A stretch of DNA of 64,000 bases from Polytrichum commune (lineage: Eukaryota > Streptophyta > Polytrichopsida > Polytrichales > Polytrichaceae): positions 26,364,144-26,428,143 of the forward strand of contig OX485809.1 of assembly GCA_950295325.1 (NCBI GenBank), written 5' to 3'. A program made the position numbers and the translations under genes. The notes beneath the pieces were generated by a model that was not told the DNA's origin, made no database searches, and worked only from the letters and a program-made list of their open reading frames with translations. This document shows positions 22,907-34,290 of this stretch, piece by piece (position 1 is the stretch's first letter; every line of letters begins with the position of its first letter).

Positions 22907-24478
22907 TGGATTGGGTGAGTGTTGGAACTTTGAGACGGTTGTGGTTCCAAATATGACAATTTTATATCGAGAGTTGATAACAATAAATAATGAATTCCAA
23001 GAGCATGACATCTTGTATACATGTCTAAGGGTGAGTTTCCATGTAGGTTGCTCACGCACCGAATTTTGGTGGGACTAAAGAGAAATGCAGATGGAATATG
23101 ATGGGGTGATGTTCATATATGCCAACCAATTATTGTTAATTGAAGTGTCCAATGGGCGCGTGAAAGTCTACTGCATGAAGGCCATGACCCTCCGCATTCT
23201 AGTAGGCCACCAAAATGTGGTTGGTTGATTGCTTCTGCTTATCTACACAAGAACATCTCCAACCCATTGTTTCTTAGAATTTAGTGGACGAGCAACCTAC
23301 ATGGGAACTCACCGAGTGGATCCGAGTCCCTCCATGTAGCCATGATCATCAACCATGTTAAGCACCCTGCAACTCCAGCTTTACGAGGCGTCCAACTTTA
23401 TTATGATCATTGTACTATTCCGAGGCAGTGAAGGAAGTGTTGCATTGCATCAAATTCGTTTCTAACAACACAACATACAAGTTGTTTTGCATGGGAAGTA
23501 TATATACCGCACTGCATTCATAATCAGATTCTCATGACTAGGTGTGTGGCCAGTAAGCAAGGGTACAATAGCAAAGAACAAGCATTGTTTATGACTTGAG
23601 GTCACATCACAAATTACTGAGGTTGTCAAAAGTGAAATGTACCATATTAATTGGTCGAAATGAATGATAATCTCGTAAAGTGAGGGTTTTGTAGGTCAAT
23701 GTCTCAGATGAAACTTTGGAAGTTATCAACCAAAAATACCCTTGATTGAAGTTCATGCCCGACAAATGTTTATGGATTTGGGCATGGACGTCTTCATTAC
23801 ATGTATTTTTTCCAACATGCATGGCTTTCAAAATGGTGTGGTGTAAATGCAAGACCTTCAAATGACAAACCCCTGCATGTGCAGAGATTTTTTAATACAT
23901 AATCATGTTAATGTGAAGTTTTCATAACACAATCTATGCTTTAACATGAAATAAATTGGATTTTTGAAGTGAAAGAGGTCAAAAATGAATTTCTCGTCCA
24001 TTTTTGAGCAATTAATGTGATGCATATTAACTTTGAAATGAGGTGCACACCTATTTGTGAGTACCATATGCTCTGTACATGGCAGGGTTTGCATTCAAGA
24101 ATGGACACCAAGAAAACATGTCTTACAATGACATTTGACTGTGTCTTCAAAAATGTTAAGTTCGAGTAGCATGATAATGGTGAGGGCACACATGATCACT
24201 TTGAGAGGAAAACAATTTCCTACTTTTACCACCTATAGCTTGTTCACCTCAACTTCAAAATTTGAAAGTTTAATCGACTATCTACTAATAAATTTGAATA
24301 ATTTCCCTAACTTATTCAACAATCAAAATTATATTCATCATTTGAACTTGGCATTGTCCATAATAAGGCCACACGCCTCGTGAGAAGCTACTAAATTTCA
24401 TGATGATGTTGTATTCTTGCCCAACAAAAGATATTGTGTGCTTTGATATAACTAATAAAAAAAAACCTTTGCAACATG

Positions 24479-26731
24479 TTGGAAGAAAACCATTCCAAAT
24501 CAACCTTGCAGGGTTGTAGTAATCATAGTGGAAACGGTCATTGGTATCCAATGGCGGCACTCAATCGGTGCAATCTAGATGGCCTAGTTGAAAGCCGGGT
24601 GGTGTCCCCATTATTGTTGTTTCAGACCCATTGGGTATTATATGGGTTACATTCAAATTTGTTAGGGTGAGGCATACCCTTTGCCCATTTTACCATAGTG
24701 GGTGGCATGAGTTGGGTTGTTCGGTTGGTATGGGGTTCCCTCCGGTTTGCTCGGGTTGTAGTCTGGTTTGCTCGGGGTGCAACAATGGTTTGTATGGGGT
24801 GTTGTCGGGTTTGAATGGGTTGCCATTCGGGTTGTATTGGGTGTCCTTTGGTTGTATTGAATGCCTCAAGATTGCTATTAGGTGGTGTTCAGTTCATGTT
24901 TGGGTATGGGAATGATGCACTTTGTAGTGTATTACTTATTGGGTGCATTTTAGTGTATATTGGTTGCAGTTTGGTGTATATTGGCTGCAGTCTGGTGTTA
25001 ATTGGTTGCAGTTTGGTGTTTATTAGGTGAAGTTCTATGTGCCACAGTTGGTCTTGACCAAATACCTAGAGTAACTTGAGGGAGGAAAATACTAATGGGG
25101 CAATCAGGAACTCCAAGGATATCTGAGTCCAACATTTCAAGTATTTCCTTGAATACATGGAATTCACAACTTCAAATATCAACAACATTGAGCTCTCAAA
25201 ACTCCCAATTCACGCAAACAACCATAGCTCATACGTGAGGTAACCAAAAAAAAAACTTTGCCGCGCTCTTACCTTCTCTGAGTCAAATCAAAGACTTTAA
25301 CCTTCTATCACAAACAAATTTAGATTTGCAGCAGAGCAATAAAACACTAAATTATGTTCACAATAATTGAAGGGATGGAAAACCACTATCATACATGCCT
25401 CATGAGTTCAATTTCCGATAGCACCACCACTAAAACTATGCTAAGTAATATTTTTTAGCAGAAACTCCCTAGAAACAAGAAAAAGGTTTCAAAGAAAAAT
25501 ACAAGACATCAAAATCCATAAGTTTAATATTCCAATCCTTGTATATGAATCAATAAGGATTTGATAAGGATTACATGACCTATGGGGGAGTATGAAAGGA
25601 AAACAAAATATTCCCAAACAAAAAGATGATTGGATATGAATTAAATTTGATCTTAAGAGAATTAGGAATGCACATGCCAGTCTCAAATCTTGAAAAGAGC
25701 ACCCATGACATCCTCCACATGGTTGTAGTCATTGCTATCTAGGCACTGGACTAGTGCATGGAAGATTTCTAGCCAAGCATGAAAACCACCTTGTTACACC
25801 ACCACACTCGCTATAGTACCAATAGTTGTTCGCACGCCATGATCTGAGGCCCCAAGACATGGCAAGACTTATGTTTTAATGTATTGTAGATGAGAAGGTT
25901 GAATTAAGTGATAATTGCTCTTCAAATTATTCTTTAACAACAATCCTGCTTGTTAAGGTAAACAATTTGTTAAACACATTCCTCAAAATCTCACCTTTGT
26001 GTTGGAGAAAGATTCAAAATTTTAGAATATGAAAACCTTACGTTGTCCAGTGGCCAAGATATAAAAATTCCTTTAGTCAGCACCATCAACATGCACAGGA
26101 AGGTCCTGAAGATTCTAACTGACTCTCACCATTCCACTACTAACTGAACTATCTAGAATGATTTCTCATTGATAATCATCAACAATCAAATACATCAAGC
26201 ATGTCATTCCAGGTATGAAGTCAACCTATACAATAGATATCGACCTAAGGGTTTATGAGCAACACACGACAATTCAAAATTACAGTAAAGCCCTCAATGC
26301 AAACAAGTCTTGGAATAGAAGTGGAATGCGTTCACACCATGTCACATGAGCTCCAAAAACACTAGCATGCTCTTGGCAAGAAATTAGGGTTTCAACCATG
26401 CCAACACTTATCCAATTGATTATTCAAGCGGTGCATTGCTTTCGGATTGATGAAGAAGAGTGGCGAACACAGTTGAGAACTGGGTGGACGCAAATGAGGA
26501 CCTGTCAAAACTCCACACAAACATAAATGCATCAAAGTGAACAAAAAATTGAACCATACATGAAAACATATGTGTATAAAATGACAAATTGTTGCTAATG
26601 GAAAGGAAGATGTGGAGAATGATTGGAAATTGAATCTATTCAACGGGTTTGAAATACAAACATAATGGAAATACCATTAATGTCTTGAAGACCTTCAAAT
26701 AGAATGGAAAACCAAGCACTATGCTCTACCC
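24479..26731. other. Intergenic sequence with a G/T-rich tract, no gene seen
   Basis: From about 24590 to 25030 the plus strand is strongly G+T rich (ggttg and ggtgt words). The rest (25040-26730) is AT-rich and shows no frame I would call coding. Confidence 0.45.
24939..25027 (+). repeat. 21-bp minisatellite, about 4 units
   Basis: Imperfect tandem units of the form attggttgcagtttggtgta, three clear and one degenerate, lie in the G/T-rich tract. Confidence 0.7.
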
Positions 26732-27531
26732 CTACACACATTTAGGGAGTCCGTAGGCGTTTATAGTCCCACTAGTACGTCCCACTATATTTTTTCTCGC
26801 GGCCATGTCCTTAACTTTTACGGTGGCTTCTCTCTGTAATGCTCCAATGGCCTCTATAGCTTTGAAAATCTCTGGCCCGCAACTATAGCCAAGTTTGTTG
26901 ACTGGCCTGGAATATGTGTCGTTCTTCAATATGTCCAAACGCGCTCCCGAATTGTACGAAGTGGTATTGTAGTGGAATACAAAGGCATCTGCAAGAGAGA
27001 ATGTCTTGCACTTCTCCGGAGGGCCAAACAACGATCGGACTCGGAAGATGCAACCTTGAGTTGTGTGCCTCTCCAATGAAGAAGTCAAGGAGGGTCGGCC
27101 ACCAAACGAGTGTGGAGCGACCTGTGAAACAATATCATAGACAGAGTGGAGTGGGTAAATTAAGGAGGGGCGGTATGGGATGGGCGCTCGTAAAGTGCAT
27201 AACATGCCGATGAAAGAAAATGAGAGCAACGGTGAAAGAATAGGAGGGGACAAAGAAGGCTCTTGGCGGTGTTGTCGTCGATGAGGAGGGTGTTCTCCGG
27301 AGTTGGCCAGCTCCCGTGGGGGACTCCCTCCAATAGGGGGACTTCTAGCCACAACCTGGACCTCAAGACCTTGAGGAAATGTTGCCCTCCGCCTCGACCA
27401 CCAAACTTGGGCATTGGCACACCATTCTTGTCAATTAGCTCATCGCATACTTCTTGGCCGAGAACGAGGCAAGTGCTTGGGAGATCACAGATGAGGAACT
27501 TGAAAATGGGCACCGTGTTCTCCAAGACCAT
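26732..27531 (-). pseudogene. Possible FCP1/NIF-like phosphatase fragment
   Basis: Two overlapping minus-strand frames look protein-like. The first (27531 to about 27245) contains VLGQEVCDELIDKNGVPMP, GGRGGGQHFLKVLRSRLW and then PENTLLIDDNTAKSLL. This resembles the second half of HAD-type CTD phosphatases (xNTLLIDDxPxKxLxNP). The second (about 27120-26732) reads VAPHSFGGRPSLTS... to LGYSCGPEIFKAIEAIGALQ and a stop. A CACAG acceptor precedes it, but the donor after the first part is weak. The DxDxT nucleophile segment is missing. It may be a gene fragment or a decaying gene; the assignment is tentative. Confidence 0.3.
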
Positions 27532-28565
27532 ACTTTATGCACAATATAAAGTATATCCACACTCAATTGTTAAAGTAGATTTTGGTAGCATATTTACGAA
27601 CAACCGTTCGTAAATCAGTGTAATGTGTAATGTGTAAATCAACATTACGTATTTTTACGAATGCTTGTTTGCAAATTTGTATAGTGGTTTCGTTTATTTG
27701 CACAAACATAGATAAGATAGAAGTTAAGGTAGAAGTTAGCACCGTGTTTTAAGAACATAAAATGTTCATAGTAAACCAACCCATCAAAAACTGACTAGTT
27801 GGTCGCCAATTGTCGAAAGGGCAAAATAATGTTAGTTTACTAGTTGACGTCAAATTTATCCCTAATGCAATTAGTTGTTAAAACGTCCACTAATTGGTTT
27901 TTTACTGTTTTACTACTGAGCAATTTATTCAGTAGTAGTAATTATTTGGTGTTAATAATTTAGTTGGTCAGATAATGACTTGTTGGTCCAAAGTTATTAA
28001 ATAGCATTGCATTTCTTTGACTAGTTGATCATTTTTTATGACCTCAGTGTGCCAGTTGGTCATGTACTGGATAAAGGGCAAAAACGCGTGAGGATAGCTA
28101 GTTGCAGTGTTTTGACAGGGTGGTAACCTACCAAGTTGACCCACCTAGTAGGTAGTTGTTTTGAGGTATATAAAGATTGTCCTAGAACCTTTTGGCTCTC
28201 TTAGTACACATATGTGAAGATAGCTTAGACTCTTAGAGAAGGTGTGTATGCTTGTAAGTTTAGACCTAGAAATGTGAGGCAGTCCAGACGGACAACAGTC
28301 TTGGAAAACAAGCAACAAAGTGTTGAAAGAGGGATTTGAAGAGTAGATTCATTGTTGGCATTCTCCTATTACTGCTCTCCTTCTAAGATAACATAGTCCT
28401 TAGTGTTGGTAAGACAAAGGCGTTGAAGGTGTTATTGAAAATGTGCATTGGACAACTTGTCATGTAGGAACAAAGAATGCATTAGAAAGTAGAAAGGGTG
28501 GGTATGCGCGAACGTGACACTTATAGGAGACGTCTAGAGCAAGTAGTTAGAATGACTTGAAAAAT
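27532..28565. other. Left flank of the foldback region; first two palindromes
   Basis: It holds one good palindrome copy (27593-27614) and one degraded copy (27654-27675), a small hairpin near 27910-27942 (ttactactga / tcagtagtaa), many 'ctagttgg' words and a TATATAAAG box at about 28167-28175. The box could belong to an old LTR or promoter, but no second LTR or primer site was found. Confidence 0.4.
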
Positions 28566-29022
28566 GTACCATAGGTTGGTTGAAGCTTGGAAACGTTGGA
28601 TCTGGATTCGGTTTGCGAAAACCACCTTTGACCAAAAACGTTAGCTAGTCATAAGGACCCGAAAACTCCACTATAGGTTGTAGAAGGTTAGAGATGCCAG
28701 CTCTAAGCTTATATTATGGAAACAACATGTAAAAGTTGGCCATTTAGACAAAAAACACGAGCTCGTAGGTAGTGTCCAAGACATATTTTTTAGCCTTAAA
28801 CATAAGTTTAAGGCGATCATACGTCAAAGGAGTTTTCTAGAGATGCACTAGGTTGGGAGGTGTTTTGCAAGGCTTGGAAATGACTAGCAACAAAAGAGTT
28901 AATGTAGCAAGGAAAGACTGCAAACACCTATTAACAATGGGCTTTCATATATACGTACTCCTATTCGCTATTGATTATTGTAGCAGGGGGGTGGTGCACA
29001 TTTTCATTGTATGTAGCCAAGG

Positions 29023-29404
29023 TTTATGAGCGTGCATTCGTAAACATGCATCCCTTGGTTATTACGCCGAAGTTCACAATTGCATGTTCGTAAATATGCA
29101 ACCTTTGTTGTTGGCCAAGGTTTACAAACGCGCATTTGTAAATACTCGTTGAGGTTTACGAACGCATGTTCGTAACAGTGCAACACTTGCTTGCTGAGCA
29201 GAAGTTTACGAAAATGTGGGCCGAGGTTTACGAACGCCCGTTCGTAAATGTGCGCCGACGTTTACGAACGCACGTTCGTAACTATGCAACACTTGGTTGC
29301 TGCGCAGAAGTTTACGAAAACGTGAGCCGACGTTTACGAACGCACGTTCGTAACTGTGCAACACTTGGTTGTTGCGCTGAAGTTTACGAACGCCCGTTCG
29401 TAAG
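29023..29404. repeat. Left palindrome array
   Basis: Copies of the 22-bp palindrome start at 29023, 29073, 29121, 29155, 29227, 29261, 29333 and 29383. Spacings are 34 and 72 bp in the regular part (together a 106-bp unit) and 48-50 bp elsewhere. Within the 72-bp spacers are single half sites (tttacgaaaa near 29206 and 29311). The copies at 29227, 29261, 29333 and 29383 are near-perfect. Confidence 0.85.
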
Positions 29405-30243
29405 CATGCTCTGATATTTACGCATGTACATATGTTTTTTATATTCATATATAAACAAATACAAATATGCATTGATCTATAATGGAATGGTTGATATGTA
29501 TCAATAATTTTTCCATTGCATCTTGCCACTTTTGGTTTGTGATTGATACCTATCAACCTTGAATTGGTGCCTTTGCATACTGCAAGTGAAGATAAAACTT
29601 GAAAACGATAAAAATTGAAACAACCAAATGAAAACATAATTGAGTTTCAGGTTGTGAGAGAACACTAAATCGAAAAACATGGGGAAGCTTGCAAACAAAC
29701 ATGCCAAAGCTCAACATACATGGAAAAAAACACATGGAATTCAACAATGACAAAAATTTCAAAATGTGAAGGAAGTGAATTCAAGAGGATTACACTATGC
29801 ACGTTGAATTGGTATACATCCAAAACTTGTGCTTCCTCATTTAGTGAAAAACTTTGAAAACCTCAAAATTGTAAATTCAATCTACTGCACCCTCACATTA
29901 GTCATTCCTCCCTCACACTCTTAAGCCCTCGCACGTTACATACAAACCCTTGCAACAACTCTTATGTGTATGCAACTTTCAAGTTTGTAGATCTCAAGCT
30001 CTCTACTCGCAAACTTGCAACTTTCAAAAGAAATATGCGACTCTCAAACACGCGCGCCAACAAAACAAAGAAAATATATGAGTAAAGAAATGACAAGAGC
30101 TCCGCTCCGCATGTGCTCAACGTTCCGCTTCTCCTTTCTATGTTCCAAATGACAATGAAAGGAGAAGATGGGGTGCGGGGAGGTAGCCAACGCCGCTAGG
30201 GTCTCCCTATCGTTGCTACGTGGCCTCCTCCACGTGGGAATGG

Positions 30244-30384
30244 TTGGGATGTGGTGGGATGGGGTGTGGGGAGGGGATGGGATGGGATGGGTTGGGATGG
30301 GATGGGATGGGATGGGTTGGGATGGGATGGGTTGGGATGGGATGGGTTGGGATGGGATGGGATGGGATAGGGGTGGGGAGGGAA
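30244..30384 (+). repeat. GGGAT/GGGTT pentanucleotide array
   Basis: About 140 bp of gggat units with periodic gggtt variants. Runs of three or four G every 5 nt on the plus strand could fold into G-quadruplexes. It lies in the centre of the foldback spacer. Confidence 0.9.
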
Positions 30385-31166
30385 TTTGTTATCATTGAAA
30401 TGTGTTAGTTTCATCCAAGTTACGATACATGAATTGTTGTCATATTATGGAGGCAGTCATATGACTACCTTGTCCATATTTGTTAGGATGAAAAAACGTT
30501 CGATGACTCTCTTCCATGAAAATAAAAGTAGAATTTGTAAATAATGAATGTATGCTTAATTCATGTTTTGTATTATGTATATGTAGTATAGGTGTTTATC
30601 ATATTAATTTGAATAGCTTAGTATAAATACAAATGAATTTTTTCTCCCCATTCTATTAGTCCCTATACATTTGGTTCTTTTGTAAACATTAGGTACATAG
30701 GGAGTATAAATTTGTAGTGAACAATGCACATCATTTACTAGAAATTTGATGAAGAATCCAACCCCAAGGATGCTCATATGGTGTTTTGAAATATAATGTT
30801 TTCAAGAATGAAATATCTTTCAAGTTGTTCATTAGTTCGTCTAATCATTATTAGCTTCATAAAATATACAATTTGAGATTGGGGGGAGGGGTTGAACTTA
30901 ATTTTAGTAGAGGTGGAGGGAAATTCAATTTCGAACATGTCATCAATTCATATAATTAGGTGTCAACTTGAACTAACATTTGTATAGTGCATTGAACTTT
31001 AACTTCAACTTGAACTAAATGTATTTGAGCCATGTGTTCGAATGTTTGGAAAGTATAAAATGTGCATTCTACATAATTAAGTGAGTGCAATATGGGCTAT
31101 TGAGTAGTCAATATCGTTTGTGTGTGTAATCTATTGTATTAACTGCCGGACATGCACAACTTTCAC

Positions 31167-31206
31167 AAACCCTAACCCCAAACCCTAAACCCTACATCCC
31201 TAAATC
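31167..31206 (-). repeat. Short interstitial telomere-like tract
   Basis: A degenerate run of aaaccct units (with an aacccca variant) equals TTTAGGG on the minus strand, the usual plant telomere unit. Only about four or five units are present. Confidence 0.6.
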
Positions 31207-32405
31207 TTTTAATCTTACCAACATTCAAAATTTGTGGCCATGTTGTGGTATGTGGGCATGTCCAATTGGTCTACCAATGTTGGTTGGATTGGATATTGCT
31301 TCATCCGGTTAATAACAACTATTGAAAATCACGCCGATTGTCATTTCAAGATTCAAAATTGGATTTGAGATACAACTTTGGTTTATGTCAAAAGTAAAGT
31401 TTGGAATTCTTCCTCTTTCACCTTAATAATGTTGAGTGCATTTTGATCACACAGTCCATACTTAATCTTATTCTAACATGCATGTCTTAAGACTCAACTT
31501 TAAATGAATACTTTTAGTTATGCACCTACTTATCGTAGGATGCAAAAACATGCAATTAGTGTGACTCGACCTAGGTATGTTTTGAATTCATATGCTTACT
31601 CTACCTTATGTATCATTCCAAATTAATTTCAATCTTGCCAAACATTCCGGATTAATTCAATATTTCCACATCTAGGTTTGCATTTAAATTAAGACCTACA
31701 TTATACTTAGGTATGGTTTCATATCATATCCTTCCTCTACCTTCCAAGCCATTCCAAATTAATATGACTTTTTATTGGTGTCAACATACTTAGTGAGCAC
31801 ATTCTGGACATGTTTTGATGTGAATCATATAATATATACAATTTTAGGGGCCTCCACAACTAATTTTGACCCACTCCTACCTCATTGTATGTATGTGTGT
31901 AATATATCACTTAGACCTTGGTATAGGTATCAATTGCCCAAAAACTTGGATTTCATAACTTGGTCGCAAATCATTTATTTAATGTTAAGTATCATCATAT
32001 TTCAATAACATTTGACTATTATAGTATTTATGTTTTTATCATGAGGTCTTGGTAACACCTAAGGTGTGTGAGCGACATTAATATTTTCAATATGTTGCAT
32101 GGATGCCATACATGTTCCATACATAGCGTCATACATGTTTCGCATGGATAGAATGACATATTGTTAGGTTAAGGTAGGCGGCGGGAATCCGCTTTTTAAA
32201 GAGCATCCAAGGGATTTTGAATCGCCCTAGAGCAGTACTTAAAGGTCTTCCCCCCCACACCATAGCTCTTTTTTTGCGGCATGCTCTAGAGACTGCTCTA
32301 GAGACTTGTAGGAGTGCGCGCATATCACATTTCTATGCGTCCACACTACACACTTCATGTACATACAACGTATATCCACCGCATATACCGCCGCGTATTC
32401 CGGAT

Positions 32406-32712
32406 GTTTACGAACGTGCGTTCGTAAACGTCGGCGCACATTTACGAATGGGCGTTCGTAAACCTTGGCCCACATTTTCGTACACTTCGTTGCAACAACC
32501 AAATGCTGCACATTTTCGTACACTTCGTTGCAACAACCAAGTGCTGCACATTTACGAACGGGCGTTCGTAAACCTTGGCCCACATTTACGAACGGGCGTT
32601 CGTAAACATCGGCCCACATTTTTGTAAGCTTATGCGCAGCAACCAAGTGCTGCACAGTTACGAACGTGCGTTCGTAAACGTCGGCCCACATTTACGAACG
32701 GGCGTTCGTAAA
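32406..32712. repeat. Right palindrome array
   Basis: Palindromes start at 32406, 32441, 32551, 32585, 32657 and 32691. Pairs are 34-35 bp apart and pairs repeat every 106 bp (32551 to 32657, 32585 to 32691), with 'gcagcaaccaagtgctgcaca' between pairs. This is the inverted counterpart of the left array, with the same 34 + 72 layout. Confidence 0.85.
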
Positions 32713-33225
32713 CATCGGCCCACATTTTCATAAACTTTTGTGCAGCAACCAAATGCTGTATAATACGTATATATGAAAGCCCATTGTTAATGGGTGTTTG
32801 CAGTCATTCTTTGCTACATTAATTCTTTTGTTGCTAGTCATTTCCAAGCCTTGCAAAAACACCTCCTAACCTAGTGCATCTCTAGAAAACTCCTTTAACG
32901 TATGATCGCCTTAAACTTCCATTTAAGGCTAAAAAATATGTCTTGGACACTACCTACGAGCTCACGTTTTTGGTCTGAATGGCCAACTTTTAGATGTTGT
33001 TTCCATAATATAAGCTTAGAGCTGGCATTTGTAACCTTCTACAACCTATAGTGGAGTTTTTGGGTCCTTATGACTAGCTAACGTTTTTGGTCAAAGGTGG
33101 TTTTCGCAAACCGAATCCAGATCCAACGTTTCTAAGCTTCAACCAACCTATGGTACAAATATAAATCACAAATCACAAATCAATGCATTTGTAGTATTGG
33201 TTCAAACATAGATGATGGTTGAGAG

Positions 33226-34290
33226 TTTATAAACGCACGTTCGTAAATCACAAATGAACGCATTTGTATTAATGATTCAATCACATATGATGGCTAAGAG
33301 TTTACGAACGTGCGTTCGTAAATATCACCTGTGAGTATGGTATATGTATCTAGCAATATCCATAGATAGACATACATCTATGCATAGACCCAAACAATAT
33401 ATCATAGTGATATACGAACGTGCGTTCGTAAATATCACCTGTGAGTATGGTATATGTATCTAGCAATATCCATAGATAGACATACATCTATGCATAGACC
33501 CAAACAATATATCATAGTGATATACGAACGTGCGTTCGTAAATACCACCTATGAGTATGGTCTATGTGTTTAGGAACATCCATAGATGGACATACATCTA
33601 TGCATAGACCCAAACAATATTTCATGGTGATATACGAACGCACGTTCGTAAAGATATGACCCGAAGCCTTATGAACGGTCGTTTGTAAATACCACCTGTG
33701 AATATGGTCTATGTATCCAAACAACATCCATACATAGACACATCTATGCATCGACCCAAATATGATGATGATATATGATACAAGTTTGTCATGATGATAT
33801 ACGAATGGGCATTCATAAAGATACCTACCAAAGCTTTACGAACGGCCATTCGTATGGAGTATACCAATTCAATTGTCCCAAATACCTGTATGATGGCGTA
33901 CGTTTTGCGAAAGTACGTCCGTAAATACCACAATTATTACAGTCTAAATTTTATTTGCCATAAAAAATACAACATGTGACATACGCGCGGCCGTTCATAA
34001 AGATACCCTCCTGGAATATGTATAGGGAGGTATACGAACGCCCATTCGTATATCCCAAGTCGTATTTTTTTGTATTTTGGGCCTATAATCGACGACATAC
34101 ATCGTGTCGACTGTGTATGCGACTAATATTTTTTAAATCCATATCATTCAGTTTTTTGCATATACATGTATAATGTTCTTAGACACCAGTGTGAATATAT
34201 GTATCGTGTGATCTTTAACATCATGGGTTGTTTGTCCCATGCACATTTGATCATGAAATGGGATGTGCTTTACGACCGCGTGTTCGTGAA
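33226..34290. repeat. Outer palindrome array with 110-bp tandem repeats
   Basis: Palindromes start at 33226, 33301, 33411, 33521, 33631, 33668, 33798, 33835, 33904, 33980, 34031 and 34269. The four from 33301 to 33631 are spaced exactly 110 bp. The first two 110-bp units are identical, and the third differs at a few bases. Unit content (tatggtatatgtatc, catagatagacatac, cccaaacaatat) is unrelated to the spacers of the other two arrays. Copies after 33668 become degraded. Confidence 0.85.

Larger units (their letters stand above)
20036..24478. repeat. Duplicated block (copy D), pair of 10433-12804
   Basis: The block is collinear with 10433-12804 apart from two extra segments: the transposon at 20432-21215, and 21545-22955, which holds the fourth secreted-protein gene copy. 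Sequence after 22955 (promoter-side flank, then about 1.4 kb of non-coding DNA with a 'cgtaggttgctcacgc'-like landmark) matches 11300-12800 closely. Confidence 0.7.
28566..33156. mobile_element. Large foldback structure, about 4.6 kb
   Basis: The left outer arm 28566-28964 is the reverse complement of 32764-33156 at roughly 90-95% identity; both end in GTACCATAGGTTGGTTGAAG. Towards the centre each arm carries a palindrome array (29023-29404 and 32406-32712). The spacer of about 3 kb (29420-32395) has no recognisable transposase and contains a GGGAT array and a telomere-like tract. The layout (long inverted repeats containing internal direct repeats) is that of foldback or long-TIR Mutator elements. 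AAAT lies next to both outer ends and could be a short target duplication; this is not certain. Confidence 0.6.

Noticed and set aside
28167..28175. TATATAAAG as evidence of an LTR retrotransposon
   Set aside because: No matching second LTR, primer-binding site, polypurine tract or gag-pol frame was seen in the surrounding 10 kb.
29023..34290. CRISPR-like array
   Set aside because: Spacers are themselves repeated, the repeat is a near-perfect palindrome with degraded copies, and the context is a plant nuclear genome; this is a repeat or transposon structure.
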